Positions 43,897 to 54,103 of a DNA stretch of 64,000 nt are shown one piece after another. The DNA is taken from assembly GCF_020531915.1 (NCBI RefSeq), contig NZ_JAJAVG010000007.1, positions 124,001 through 188,000 of the forward strand, read 5' to 3'. How positions within the stretch are numbered: position 1 is the stretch's first letter; the number at the start of each line of letters is the position of its first letter. The translations under genes were made by a program, and so were the position numbers. This DNA is from Methylovorus mays. Lineage in GTDB: Bacteria; Pseudomonadota; Gammaproteobacteria; Burkholderiales; Methylophilaceae. The notes beneath the pieces are model-generated. The model was not told the DNA's origin and did no database searches. It saw only the letters and a list, made by a program, of their open reading frames with translations.

Positions 43897-45599
43897 ATCG
43901 GCTGCGCCCCTTTGACCAGGGCAACCTGGCTTGAATTATCAGTGCTGGGGACCGTGCTCTGCATGATCTCCTCGCGATTGCCAAAACTGACCTGACGCCC
44001 TTGCTCCAGCACCAGCAGTTTATCCACATCGCGCAATACGCTGGGTTTGTGGCTGACAATAATCAGTGTGACCTTGCGCGATTTCAACTCGCGAATCATG
44101 CGCATGAAAGCCAGCTCAGAAGGGCCATCCAGATTGGCGTTCGGCTCGTCCAGCACGACCAGCTTGGGGTTGCCGAACAAGGCACGGGCAAGCCCAACCA
44201 GTTGCCGCTGACCGGAGGAAAGAATACGGCCAGCCTCGCCGATATCCGTGTCATACCCTTGCGGCAGACGCAAAATGAAATCATGCGCGCCGACCAGTCT
44301 GGCGGCCTCGATCACCTTATCCACATGTTCATTCACCTCGGCCATACGCGCGATATTCTCCGCTACCGTCCCAGCAAAGAGTTCCACCGACTGTGGAAGG
44401 TAACCAATGTGCTGACCAAGCTGTCCGGTCTGCGCCCATTGGTAAATATCCGCTCCATCCATGCGAACAGCGCCTGACGTTGGCTTATACAGACCAACCA
44501 GCAACCGTGTCAGGGTGGACTTGCCAGCTGCGCTATTACCAATAATGCCCAGCGCTTCCCCCGCCTCCAGAGAAAAATTGAGGTTGCGCAGAATTTCACG
44601 TTCACGATTCATGGCAAAAAACAGCTTCTCCACCCGGATATTGCCTGCGAAATCCTGCAAGGTGACACTGGTCGTATCAGGGTTGTAATCCGCCAGCATT
44701 TTATTGAGACGGCTATAGGCATGGCGGGCCTTGATGAAAAAACGCCAGCCCGAAATAACGCGATCAATTGGCACCATCACCTTGCCCATGATGATGGTGG
44801 CGGCAATCATGACACCCGGCGTCACGGTACGGTCATTGATGGCCAGCCAGGCGGCAACCGCCAGGGCCAAGGTACTGAGCAAATTCCTGACCAGCCGCGA
44901 CCAGGCAGAAATGGAGGCAGAACGGGTAGCCGATTCAATATTATGGCTGAGCGCCTTGTCATGCACTTTGGACCAGCGCTTGGTCACCACCTCGCGCATG
45001 CTCATGGCATTGATCACTTCAAGATTGTTCAGCGCGGAATCAAGCATGTCCTGCGATTGCCGCAAGGAATCCTGTCCCTGCTTTTGGCTTTCAGCACTGA
45101 CTTTTTCCTCAAGGAAGGTCAATGCCACCAGAATCAAGGTACCTACCACGGCCATCAGGCATAACCAGGGATGAAACAGATAGAGCACGAAAAAATAAAC
45201 AGGAATCCACGGCACCTCAAACACGGCTTGCACGCCAGAGCCCGAGAAAAATGACTGCACGGTATGCACATCATCCAGCCCCCTGCGATTTGTGCGGCCA
45301 CTCATGGTCAGCATGCAGGCGAGCACTGTTTTTTGCATTAATCGCTGCATGGTAGCGGAAGTGCGCAGGAACAGACTTTGACGCAGGTATTCAACGTAGT
45401 ATTGAACAAGGAGCATGAACACGACCAGAATCGTCAGCATGACCAAGGTTTCGTTACTGTGGCTGCTTAATACGCGGTCATACAGTTCAAGCATGTAAAA
45501 TGCTGGCATCAGCGTCATCAGATTGATGACAAAACTGAAAATGCCGGCGTACATGAAAAACTGCCTGCATTGCAGAATGTAATTCTTGATGGCATTCAT
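43893..45599 (-). CDS. Type I secretion ABC transporter (PrtD/AprD-like)
   Basis: A 568-residue half-transporter from ATG 45599. The N-terminal membrane domain starts MNAIKNYILQCRQFFMYAGIFSFVINLMTLMPAFYMLELYDRVL, with further segments to ~300. The ATPase domain has Walker A IIGNSAAGKSTLTRLL, signature LSSGQRQLVGLARALFGNPKLVVLDEPNANLD, and the switch His (LIIVSHKPSVL). There is no C39 peptidase or C39-like domain, as expected for exporters of RTX proteins with uncleaved C-terminal signals. The two RTX proteins at 12-16 kb are plausible substrates. The frame before 45599 lacks family similarity. Confidence 0.92.
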   Translation of the reverse strand: MNAIKNYILQCRQFFMYAGIFSFVINLMTLMPAFYMLELYDRVLSSHSNETLVMLTILVVFMLLVQYYVEYLRQSLFLRTSATMQRLMQKTVLACMLTMSGRTNRRGLDDVHTVQSFFSGSGVQAVFEVPWIPVYFFVLYLFHPWLCLMAVVGTLILVALTFLEEKVSAESQKQGQDSLRQSQDMLDSALNNLEVINAMSMREVVTKRWSKVHDKALSHNIESATRSASISAWSRLVRNLLSTLALAVAAWLAINDRTVTPGVMIAATIIMGKVMVPIDRVISGWRFFIKARHAYSRLNKMLADYNPDTTSVTLQDFAGNIRVEKLFFAMNREREILRNLNFSLEAGEALGIIGNSAAGKSTLTRLLVGLYKPTSGAVRMDGADIYQWAQTGQLGQHIGYLPQSVELFAGTVAENIARMAEVNEHVDKVIEAARLVGAHDFILRLPQGYDTDIGEAGRILSSGQRQLVGLARALFGNPKLVVLDEPNANLDGPSELAFMRMIRELKSRKVTLIIVSHKPSVLRDVDKLLVLEQGRQVSFGNREEIMQSTVPSTDNSSQVALVKGAQPI

Positions 45600-45751
45600 A
45601 AAACCAATTCCCCAATAAAATACGGCGCAACATGCATCTGCCATGTATTGCCGATTTGCCTTCCCATACTCAACCGGAATTGCCTGATTTTCCCGGATCG
45701 AAATTAAGGCACTTGCGGAATTTACACAAAAACAATCGGTTTGATGCACTA

Positions 45752-45803
45752 ACGCCCGCATTATAGCCAGCGGGCGTCATCTGCACATCGGGAAAAATTC
45801 CCG
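45752..45803. other. Two hairpins and a TATAAT between pgm and the type I secretion unit
   Basis: ACGCCCGC/GCGGGCGT (45752-45777) and CGGGAA/TTCCCG (45789-45803) lie just after the pgm stop on the minus strand. The loop of the first contains TATAAT on the minus strand, a possible -10 for the secretion operon. Neither hairpin has a T-run, so termination is uncertain. Confidence 0.35.
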
Positions 45804-45806
45804 AAC

Positions 45807-47604
<1,798 letters not shown>

Positions 47605-47612
47605 AGAAATCA

Positions 47613-47641
47613 AGGGGTTATGTGAAAGCATAACCCCTTTT
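47613..47641 (+). terminator. Intrinsic terminator after tRNA-Lys, brought by the element
   Basis: AGGGGTTATG/CATAACCCCT with a six-base loop and TTTT. It starts 8 bases after attL, hence belongs to the element. Confidence 0.88.
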
Positions 47642-47648
47642 CACTTTC

Positions 47649-47665
47649 TAGTAGCCTCATAGTAG
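47649..47665. promoter_or_regulatory. Putative integrase arm-type site, left
   Basis: TAGTAGCCTCATAGTAG matches TAGTAGCCATATAGTAG at 57550-57566 in 15 of 17 positions, in direct orientation. Such paired sites near both ends of an element are typical of integrase arm-binding sites. The rest of 47666-47835 is AT-rich and has a small hairpin (CACTTT/AAAGTG); nothing else is recognised. Confidence 0.5.
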
Positions 47666-47835
47666 CCCGACTTCAAAAATCTCTTTTGGCCCTATGTCTA
47701 CTTAGGCCTAGGCGCCACGCAATTACCGAGCGTCACTTTACCGGGAAAGTGTTACAACATCTATAGGCGCTTTTAACAACCCCTAATTCTACTAGATAAA
47801 CAATGTTGGCTTTTCTAACATCTACATGAATACTG

Positions 47836-49346
47836 GTTCCGATACCCCACCATCGGAATACCTGATAAACTCAGCACGGCCCGATTGGTAGCCTTGCCAG
47901 AGGTTCCGATACCCCACCATCGGAATGCCTGATAAACTCAAGCAGCATTACAATCCCTACTTTCAGGTAGTTCCGATACCCCACCATCGGAATGCCTGAT
48001 AAACTCGTGCCATGGTAGCAGCTCCTTATTGCGTCAGTTCCGATACCCCACCATCGGAATGCCTGATAAACTCCTTATTCAAAACTGCCTGTTCGCCAAG
48101 CATGTTCCGATACCCCACCATCGGAATGCCTGATAAACTCTCGGCGTTGTGAATGGCCTGTAGCCGCTCCGTTCCGATACCCCACCATCGGAATGCCTGA
48201 TAAACTCATTTCTTTCGCCAAAGCCGAGCAATAACCTGTTCCGATACCCCACCATCGGAATGCCTGATAAACTCGATACGCGTAGGGTCTAGCTGGCCTA
48301 TCTTGTTCCGATACCCCACCATCGGAATGCCTGATAAACTCGCGCTGATTGGCGTGGAGCAATAGCGTTGAGTTCCGATACCCCACCATCGGAATGCCTG
48401 ATAAACTCCGTTGTAATCGCTATTCTTGTCATCCTTGAGTTCCGATACCCCACCATCGGAATGCCTGATAAACTCTACCACTCGGTCGATGTTCTCAATG
48501 ACTTCGTTCCGATACCCCACCATCGGAATGCCTGATAAACTCTACCACTCGGTCGATGTTCTCAATGACTTCGTTCCGATACCCCACCATCGGAATGCCT
48601 GATAAACTCAGTTTCAGCAGCTATATCGCGAGTCTGGATGTTCCGATACCCCACCATCGGAATGCCTGATAAACTCATACCTTTCCCCGATCCCATCAAG
48701 TCGCTGGTTCCGATACCCCACCATCGGAATGCCTGATAAACTCATCTGCACCTCCAGCCCCACCTTCTGCTGTGTTCCGATACCCCACCATCGGAATGCC
48801 TGATAAACTCATACGGTCCCTGCTGTAACGGCAATCTTTAGTTCCGATACCCCACCATCGGAATGCCTGATAAACTCGACACACTTGACGGGGGCAACGT
48901 GCCATAAGTTCCGATACCCCACCATCGGAATGCCTGATAAACTCTGCCGAGCTACAGCAGCAAGCGCAGATGCAGTTCCGATACCCCACCATCGGAATGC
49001 CTGATAAACTCCACAATGCCGTTGTCAATTGCCGGGGTGGTGTTCCGATACCCCACCATCGGAATGCCTGATAAACTCTGGACATCATCAAGTAATCAAC
49101 AATCGTGAGTTCCGATACCCCACCATCGGAATGCCTGATAAACTCTAACGCTGATGACATGCCAGCCAGCACACGGTTCCGATACCCCACCATCGGAATG
49201 CCTGATAAACTCCACCTCTCGCATATTCGTCGGGGACGTGTTGTTCCGATACCCCACCATCGGAATGCCTGATAAACTCCAAATTGACGATGTAAATGGA
49301 ACTATCGTTGTTCCGATACCCCACCATCGGAATGCCTGATAAACTC
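47836..49346 (+). CRISPR. Type II-C CRISPR array, 23 repeats and 22 spacers
   Basis: Repeats of 37 bases start every 67 bases without exception (47836, 47903, ... 49310), leaving 30-base spacers. The repeat begins GTTCCGATACCCCACC, contains the inverted pair TTCCGAT/ATCGGAA, and ends CCTGATAAACTC. The first repeat has A for G at position 25 (GGAATACC); the other copies looked identical by eye. Spacers 10 (48476-48505) and 11 (48543-48572) are identical; the other 20 differ. The tracrRNA at 54.0 kb is complementary to the plus-strand repeat, so crRNAs are read on the plus strand, toward the cas genes. The terminal degenerate repeat at the tRNA side suggests that this is the oldest end and that new spacers enter at the cas2 side. 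Confidence 0.98.
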
Positions 49347-49384
49347 TGATTGTTTGTAACTAACTGATATATAGCTTTATTTAA

Positions 49385-49693
49385 TTAGAAAAGCTCAACT
49401 TGCTCTGGCATGTTGGGCTTTTTTCTTGTGGGGTTGATGCCAAAAAACTCTCGTGTCATGCCGTATTGTTTGTCGGTCACTATAAAAAAAACGACTTGAG
49501 CGCCAGCGGGGATATGACCGCGCAAACGGATAATGGTCGCCTCGCCTACCGCCAGCGTCGGGAAATGATGCACATAAAGTGAGTTTTGCAGTTGCACGAA
49601 ATTTTCCTGTAATAGCCTTTTACGGAATACAGTGTAGTCGTGCCTAGCTTCGGCATCAGTCATTGGGCAGTCGTAAACGCATATCACCCACAT
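49385..49693 (-). CDS. cas2: CRISPR-associated endoribonuclease-like integration protein Cas2
   Basis: A 102-residue Cas2 that pairs with Cas1 in the spacer-integration complex. It begins MWVICVYDCPMTDAEARHDYTVFRKRLL, with the beta-1 aspartate of the ferredoxin fold, and continues LQNSLYVHHF and GAQVVFFIVTDKQYG. An in-frame ATG at 49717, which overlaps the end of cas1 by 10 bases, is an alternative; I prefer 49693 because Cas2 proteins usually begin one or two residues before the first strand. It ends 38 bp from the array. Confidence 0.92.
   Translation of the reverse strand: MWVICVYDCPMTDAEARHDYTVFRKRLLQENFVQLQNSLYVHHFPTLAVGEATIIRLRGHIPAGAQVVFFIVTDKQYGMTREFFGINPTRKKPNMPEQVELF
49392..49424. 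terminator. Bidirectional terminator between the array and the cas operon
   Basis: AGCTCAAC and GTTGGGCT pair (one G-T) across a 12-base loop. The plus strand continues TTTTTT and the minus strand CTTTTCT. It would stop pre-crRNA transcription from the left and cas transcription from the right. It lies within the last codons of cas2. Confidence 0.6.
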
Positions 49694-49707
49694 AACGCGC
49701 CAGCCGT

Positions 49708-50631
49708 TTACGCCCATGCTTTGCCAGACGATAACGCTAGAGGCAAAGCATCCTCCGGTAAAATCAGCTTTTCAGCACGCTTATCCAGTATCCTGACAAA
49801 ACTGGCAATAGTTTCATTTATTGCGGCGGGTAGACGATAACCTGCTCCATTAAGTTTGATTTCCTGTTCGACAAATCTAAGCAACTCCTTACGAGCCAAA
49901 CCATCAAAATCGCCGAATGTGCCTGATGCAATATGCCGCTCAACAACAAACCGATACGGTTCGATAAAATCATCAGCCAGATTAAAAGGGTTTTCCGTAC
50001 TGCAATGCCCCAAGCCTAGCGCAGGATTTAGTCCAGCCATGACCAAAGAACGAGCAACCATAGAGCGCAAAACTGCATAACCAAAATTTAGCCGGGCATT
50101 GATGTTATCTTCTGCACCTTGTTTCTCACGTTTAAAATCGTGTTTAAATAAGTAGCTCCAATAATGACGTGCCCCTTGGCCTTCACACTTCCCAGCATCT
50201 CCCGGCGCTACCTCTTTGACCAGCCGCTCCAGCCGCAATGCACCCTTACGACCCAATGTCCGCAAGTTTGCAGCTTGAGTGCTCAATCGCGATTGCACAA
50301 TAGCTTGCCATAAGATGCCTTTGTGCTCTCGTGCATCCAGCTCTATTTGCTGACGTAGGCGCCTCACCAAGTCACCATTGCCCACACTAGGAAGCATCCA
50401 AGCGCAGGGAAGATGCATCGCATCCGTTACAACTACTCCAGCCCCAGCTTCGGCCAAAACACGTAAAGCATGTACGCTGATTTGGATGGTATGGTGGTGG
50501 AGGCACAGCACCGCAATGTCGAGCGGCAATACGAAACTATCGGAATAACCTTCACGTCGGATGCGGAGTCTACCTAGGTCAACCGACAAGGAGGCAGGAT
50601 TCTCGATTAGCAGGATGCGATGCTCTGCCAT
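49708..50631 (-). CDS. cas1: CRISPR-associated integrase Cas1, type II
   Basis: A 307-residue Cas1 of the type II branch; with Cas2 it inserts new spacers. Metal-binding residues are visible as E150 (KCEGQGARHYW), H209 (GLGHCST) and E224 (DFIEPYRF). The N-terminal beta domain starts HRILLIENPASLSVDLGRLRI. The ATG lies two bases after the cas9 stop, so the genes are co-translated. The protein seems complete and catalytically intact. Confidence 0.97.
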   Translation of the reverse strand: MAEHRILLIENPASLSVDLGRLRIRREGYSDSFVLPLDIAVLCLHHHTIQISVHALRVLAEAGAGVVVTDAMHLPCAWMLPSVGNGDLVRRLRQQIELDAREHKGILWQAIVQSRLSTQAANLRTLGRKGALRLERLVKEVAPGDAGKCEGQGARHYWSYLFKHDFKREKQGAEDNINARLNFGYAVLRSMVARSLVMAGLNPALGLGHCSTENPFNLADDFIEPYRFVVERHIASGTFGDFDGLARKELLRFVEQEIKLNGAGYRLPAAINETIASFVRILDKRAEKLILPEDALPLALSSGKAWA

Positions 50632-50633
50632 GG

Positions 50634-53600
50634 CTACAGATTAACCACTTTCAAACGTCTTGCGGCAGGACGGAAGGACACAGTTTTTCCTACCTTGCAC
50701 TCTTTCGAGGCTTTTTCATTTGCTTCTTTAAACGACCTTGGTTCGCAAATTGGAAGTAATGCGATGGTGCCTGCGGCCTTAAAAAAACAGATTCGATAAG
50801 TTTTACCATCTTCCATATCGATTACCGTGTCGCCTTTATAAAGTCGCTTGACCCCCTCTGCGGTCTTCTGCTTCTTGTACCTAATTGCTTGCTGGATAGT
50901 TACAGGAGCTTGTCGAATAATACGTCCCTCGCTGATCTCTGTTTCAAGATAAGCGTAACCATTGTGTAAAAGACGTTTTATATGCTCTCGACCATCTTTG
51001 CTGACGTGCCTTATCAACATGACATCCTCGGCATACTTATCTGTATAGCAGCAAACTTTTTTAACTTGGATGGGCTTGCCATAGAGTGTTTGGTAAATTG
51101 GTTCAGCCAACGCAGCCGGCGCTGTATAACCAGTTGCTATACGTGTCTCGAATACTTTAAAAATTAATTCGCGAATGGTATCGCTGACTATACTAGAGAT
51201 AGCCTTTCGGGCCTGCTCGACAGTACCTTTCTTGCGATCCACTAACGTTGCCAGTGACGTACGTAAGGTGAGCCGTAATTTATCCTCGCCATCTTTTTGA
51301 GCAACACCATAAGCTGTTTCCTGAAACATAGCTCCATCTGGGTAATGATCCGGTTTAATGGATAACGGACAATTCTTAATTGCATGCAAGGCAAGCTCGC
51401 GGATGTTTTTCAGTGGTGGCTCCACCACTTGCAGGCGGGGCCGCTCTCCATTGGCAACAAGCTCGCTGTCCAGCTTGTATTGCTGTGCCATTCGCTGGAA
51501 CAGACTTCGCGATGTCAATGCTATAGTGATGGCATCAATCAGGTGGTGACGGTGGTCAATTCGCTTGTTAAGTCTGCGGTCGGTATGTCGAGATTTATCC
51601 TTGGCGCGATGACCTTCCCATACGCCACGATAACGCTCAAATTCTTCCGGCGTAATAACGCTCCCCTCCTCATCCAATATCGGTAGGTTTTCGGTGATGC
51701 GAGCTTGCGGAATAACGGTTTCTAGTTTCCATTTGCGCCGCAGCATTGCCGTGAGTTCGCCTCGTGAGACGGATACAGGCTTGGCGCTGATGCTTTGCAG
51801 CCAGAGCGCAGCTTCCTTTGCGATCCACGAAGTCTGATGAAATTGACGGTCGGCAAATCCTGCGATGGATTCGTCGTTCAAGACTTCGACTTCGAAATTC
51901 TGAAGTCGTAGCAGTCTGGCTTTGCGAAATTGCCGATTTTTTTCGAACCACTCCGCGCGATGCTCAATGATTGCCCAGCGTGCGTTGTCGCGACCTTGGC
52001 CCCATGCCTCATAAGGCGTGCGATTGCCTTTCTCCTGATTACAACTACGATGCGCGAGCACGATTTCGCTACGCTTCATACCGACTTGTGTTAATGAACG
52101 GGGCAGGATGTGTTCATATTCCGTTTCGGCTCCGTTAAGCGCATCGGCCAATGTGATTGTGCGCTCGCAATAAGGGCAGAATTTCTCGCCTTGCTCACGC
52201 CATAATAAGTAGCGACGCACTCTTGACGATGTTACGGTCGCTCCATGGTCACTGATAGCTTTCTCGGCATCTTTTCGAGCCGCGCGGCTTTTATTGTTTT
52301 CGCTTTCGCGCTCGTTGCGCTTGCTAACGCCCACACTCATCTCACGTGCCATTTCCACTACGATTTCATAAGGCGGAGCGCCTAATTCATCAATCATGCG
52401 GTTGATAACAAAACGTATCTGACGTAGGGAGCCATCCACCACGGCATTGCCTGTTAGCTTTGGGGCAGACAACCGGGTTAGCTGGACTCGGGATTGGTCT
52501 TGCGATTTAGGGTAACACGCACGAATAGCGGCATCTTCATCGAGTCGCATATCATTTTTCCCGTTCTCTGGCCACCAAGGATTGGCTAGCCATTCCGTCA
52601 GGCGATTAAGCGCCTTTATAGAATAAGATGCACGTCCTCCATCAAAGCCCATCTTGACTAGGTGGTCGAATTTCTCGCTCTGCTTGAGCCTATTAATGAA
52701 GTTTACAAACTCTGGATCAAGTAAACGTTGCGTACCGTCTTGTTTGGAAAAGCGTATATGCCAGAGCGGGTCGTCTAGTTGCTCTGGAGAGCCAAGGTCG
52801 GCAAGGAAATTAATTGCTTGTACTTGTGTCCGTTTGCCTAAACTACACCACTCGTCGTAAAGCCCCAGCTTGCGAAATACATGATTGGTCTTGTTACCCG
52901 GCAATTCGTCTCGGCTCAAGCGGTCAAGATTTAAGCCGAGACCTTCCGGTTTTTGGCAGCCGTTTTTTTCGAGAGCATCGTATATGGCTTTGAAGCCAAC
53001 CACATCCCTTTCGTCCAGCAAGCTGCGAATCACGGCTTTTTGATTACCGCTCAGGGCTGTAGCACGTTTTCCGGCACCCCAACGCAAATCAGCTAGAGTT
53101 TTCTCAATTCGAAAATGCTGAAAAGCAAGTTGCGCACGTGGTGCACGGGACAACGTGGGTTCAAGTCCACATTGACCAACCATACTACCAACCCCCTTTA
53201 ATGAGCGCTGATGAAAAATCGCTGCGTGGAAAATTTCCTTGACAGATACTCCATCGTGTTGCGATTGTAGACATGGATAAAATGCCGATTGTGTCTGCCA
53301 AACTTGCTCAAACTCTGCTTCGACCTGTTTACGCAAAGCATACAGATTGGGCAAAGGGCTGCTGTCATCCGTACGGTTCTCCTTGATCTTCAGCTTGGTT
53401 GGCAATCCTTGTTGCCATCGATGATATAGATATTCCCCAATCGTAATGGCGGTTACCCCACGCGATTCGGCCAACGCTTTCATTTGATCTTCGAGGTCCT
53501 TGCTGCCCCCTTCAACCTCTCCTAGCTTTGCATTTTCTTTTTTATGACGGAATTCACCTGCATACCCTCGCCGCTTTCCATAGCGAATGAATATCCGCAT

Positions 53601-53942
53601 CAAATCTGAAAGATCAATTTGCTCGCGCGCCGCACGAGCTCGAACCTCAAGCAGTGTCGAGCCGCTATCGATTGAGGGGGCGATAGCAATACCTATTAGT
53701 TTAGCAAGCGCGGCAATACGTTTTGTCCGGCCACTTCTTCTATCTATTTGCCGACGTTGCATTCGAGCCGCACGGCGACCAGCTTTTTTGGAAATTAAAC
53801 CACTTTGGCTTTTCTCCAAAGGCTCGTCAAAAATCCTGATTGCAGACCATATCAAGTCCTGCGGTTCGTTATTGTGATTTAAAGAAACTGCGGCAATGCC
53901 CAATGATGCAGTACCAACATCCAATCCTAGCCGATAGCGCAT
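50634..53942 (-). CDS. cas9: CRISPR-associated endonuclease Cas9, subtype II-C
   Basis: The RNA-guided DNA nuclease, 1102 residues from ATG 53942. The frame is open to 54020, but those 26 codons overlap the tracrRNA anti-repeat, and AAGGGG lies 8 bases before 53942. RuvC-I: YRLGLDVGTASLG with D8. Arg-rich bridge helix: KKAGRRAARMQRRQIDRRSGR (~52-72). RuvC-II: EIVVEMAREM with E530. HNH: FCPYCERT...EYEHILPRS with H611 and AHRSCNQEKGNRTPYEAW with N635. RuvC-III: HRHHLIDAITIAL with H800 and D803. All catalytic residues are present. Size and the cas9-cas1-cas2 order without csn2 or cas4 define subtype II-C. The C-terminal ~200 residues are the PAM-interacting region; the PAM cannot be read from sequence. 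Confidence 0.97.
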   Translation of the reverse strand: MRYRLGLDVGTASLGIAAVSLNHNNEPQDLIWSAIRIFDEPLEKSQSGLISKKAGRRAARMQRRQIDRRSGRTKRIAALAKLIGIAIAPSIDSGSTLLEVRARAAREQIDLSDLMRIFIRYGKRRGYAGEFRHKKENAKLGEVEGGSKDLEDQMKALAESRGVTAITIGEYLYHRWQQGLPTKLKIKENRTDDSSPLPNLYALRKQVEAEFEQVWQTQSAFYPCLQSQHDGVSVKEIFHAAIFHQRSLKGVGSMVGQCGLEPTLSRAPRAQLAFQHFRIEKTLADLRWGAGKRATALSGNQKAVIRSLLDERDVVGFKAIYDALEKNGCQKPEGLGLNLDRLSRDELPGNKTNHVFRKLGLYDEWCSLGKRTQVQAINFLADLGSPEQLDDPLWHIRFSKQDGTQRLLDPEFVNFINRLKQSEKFDHLVKMGFDGGRASYSIKALNRLTEWLANPWWPENGKNDMRLDEDAAIRACYPKSQDQSRVQLTRLSAPKLTGNAVVDGSLRQIRFVINRMIDELGAPPYEIVVEMAREMSVGVSKRNERESENNKSRAARKDAEKAISDHGATVTSSRVRRYLLWREQGEKFCPYCERTITLADALNGAETEYEHILPRSLTQVGMKRSEIVLAHRSCNQEKGNRTPYEAWGQGRDNARWAIIEHRAEWFEKNRQFRKARLLRLQNFEVEVLNDESIAGFADRQFHQTSWIAKEAALWLQSISAKPVSVSRGELTAMLRRKWKLETVIPQARITENLPILDEEGSVITPEEFERYRGVWEGHRAKDKSRHTDRRLNKRIDHRHHLIDAITIALTSRSLFQRMAQQYKLDSELVANGERPRLQVVEPPLKNIRELALHAIKNCPLSIKPDHYPDGAMFQETAYGVAQKDGEDKLRLTLRTSLATLVDRKKGTVEQARKAISSIVSDTIRELIFKVFETRIATGYTAPAALAEPIYQTLYGKPIQVKKVCCYTDKYAEDVMLIRHVSKDGREHIKRLLHNGYAYLETEISEGRIIRQAPVTIQQAIRYKKQKTAEGVKRLYKGDTVIDMEDGKTYRICFFKAAGTIALLPICEPRSFKEANEKASKECKVGKTVSFRPAARRLKVVNL

Positions 53943-53984
53943 TACTTGCCCCTTCTGCTTATTTTTGTTGTAACATAATAGCGT

Positions 53985-54080
53985 ATTAGGCATTCCGATG
54001 GTGGGGACTATCGGTAACAAGGGGAAGGTTGAAAAACCAACCCCACCGATACAAGACGGCGACTTCGGTCGCCGTTTTCA
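53985..54080 (+). ncRNA. tracrRNA
   Basis: On the plus strand AGGCATTCCGATGGTGGGG (53988-54006) is exactly complementary to 19 bases of the CRISPR repeat; after a two-base bulge, TATCGG pairs again. Downstream is a long hairpin closed by ATCGGT/ACCGAT with an inner GGTTG-AAAAAC-CAACC, and the RNA ends in ACGGCGAC-TTCG-GTCGCCGT-TTTC, a strong intrinsic terminator (54055-54078). CATAAT at 53974-53979 is a plausible -10. The gene lies between rep and cas9, on the opposite strand to both, and its 5' part overlaps the untranslated start of cas9. The ends are estimated. Confidence 0.9.
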
Positions 54081-54103
54081 TTTGCATAATCAAGGTACAG
54101 TTA

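Noticed and set aside
48075-49327. Minus-strand reading frames with repeated HSDGGVSE / MVGYRN peptides
   Set aside because: They are translations of CRISPR repeats and spacers; the 67-bp period shifts the frame each unit and gives an apparent repeat protein.
53943-54020. Longer cas9 start adding 26 residues
   Set aside because: The extra codons are the tracrRNA anti-repeat and promoter read in frame; ATG 53942 has a good Shine-Dalgarno and the family start.
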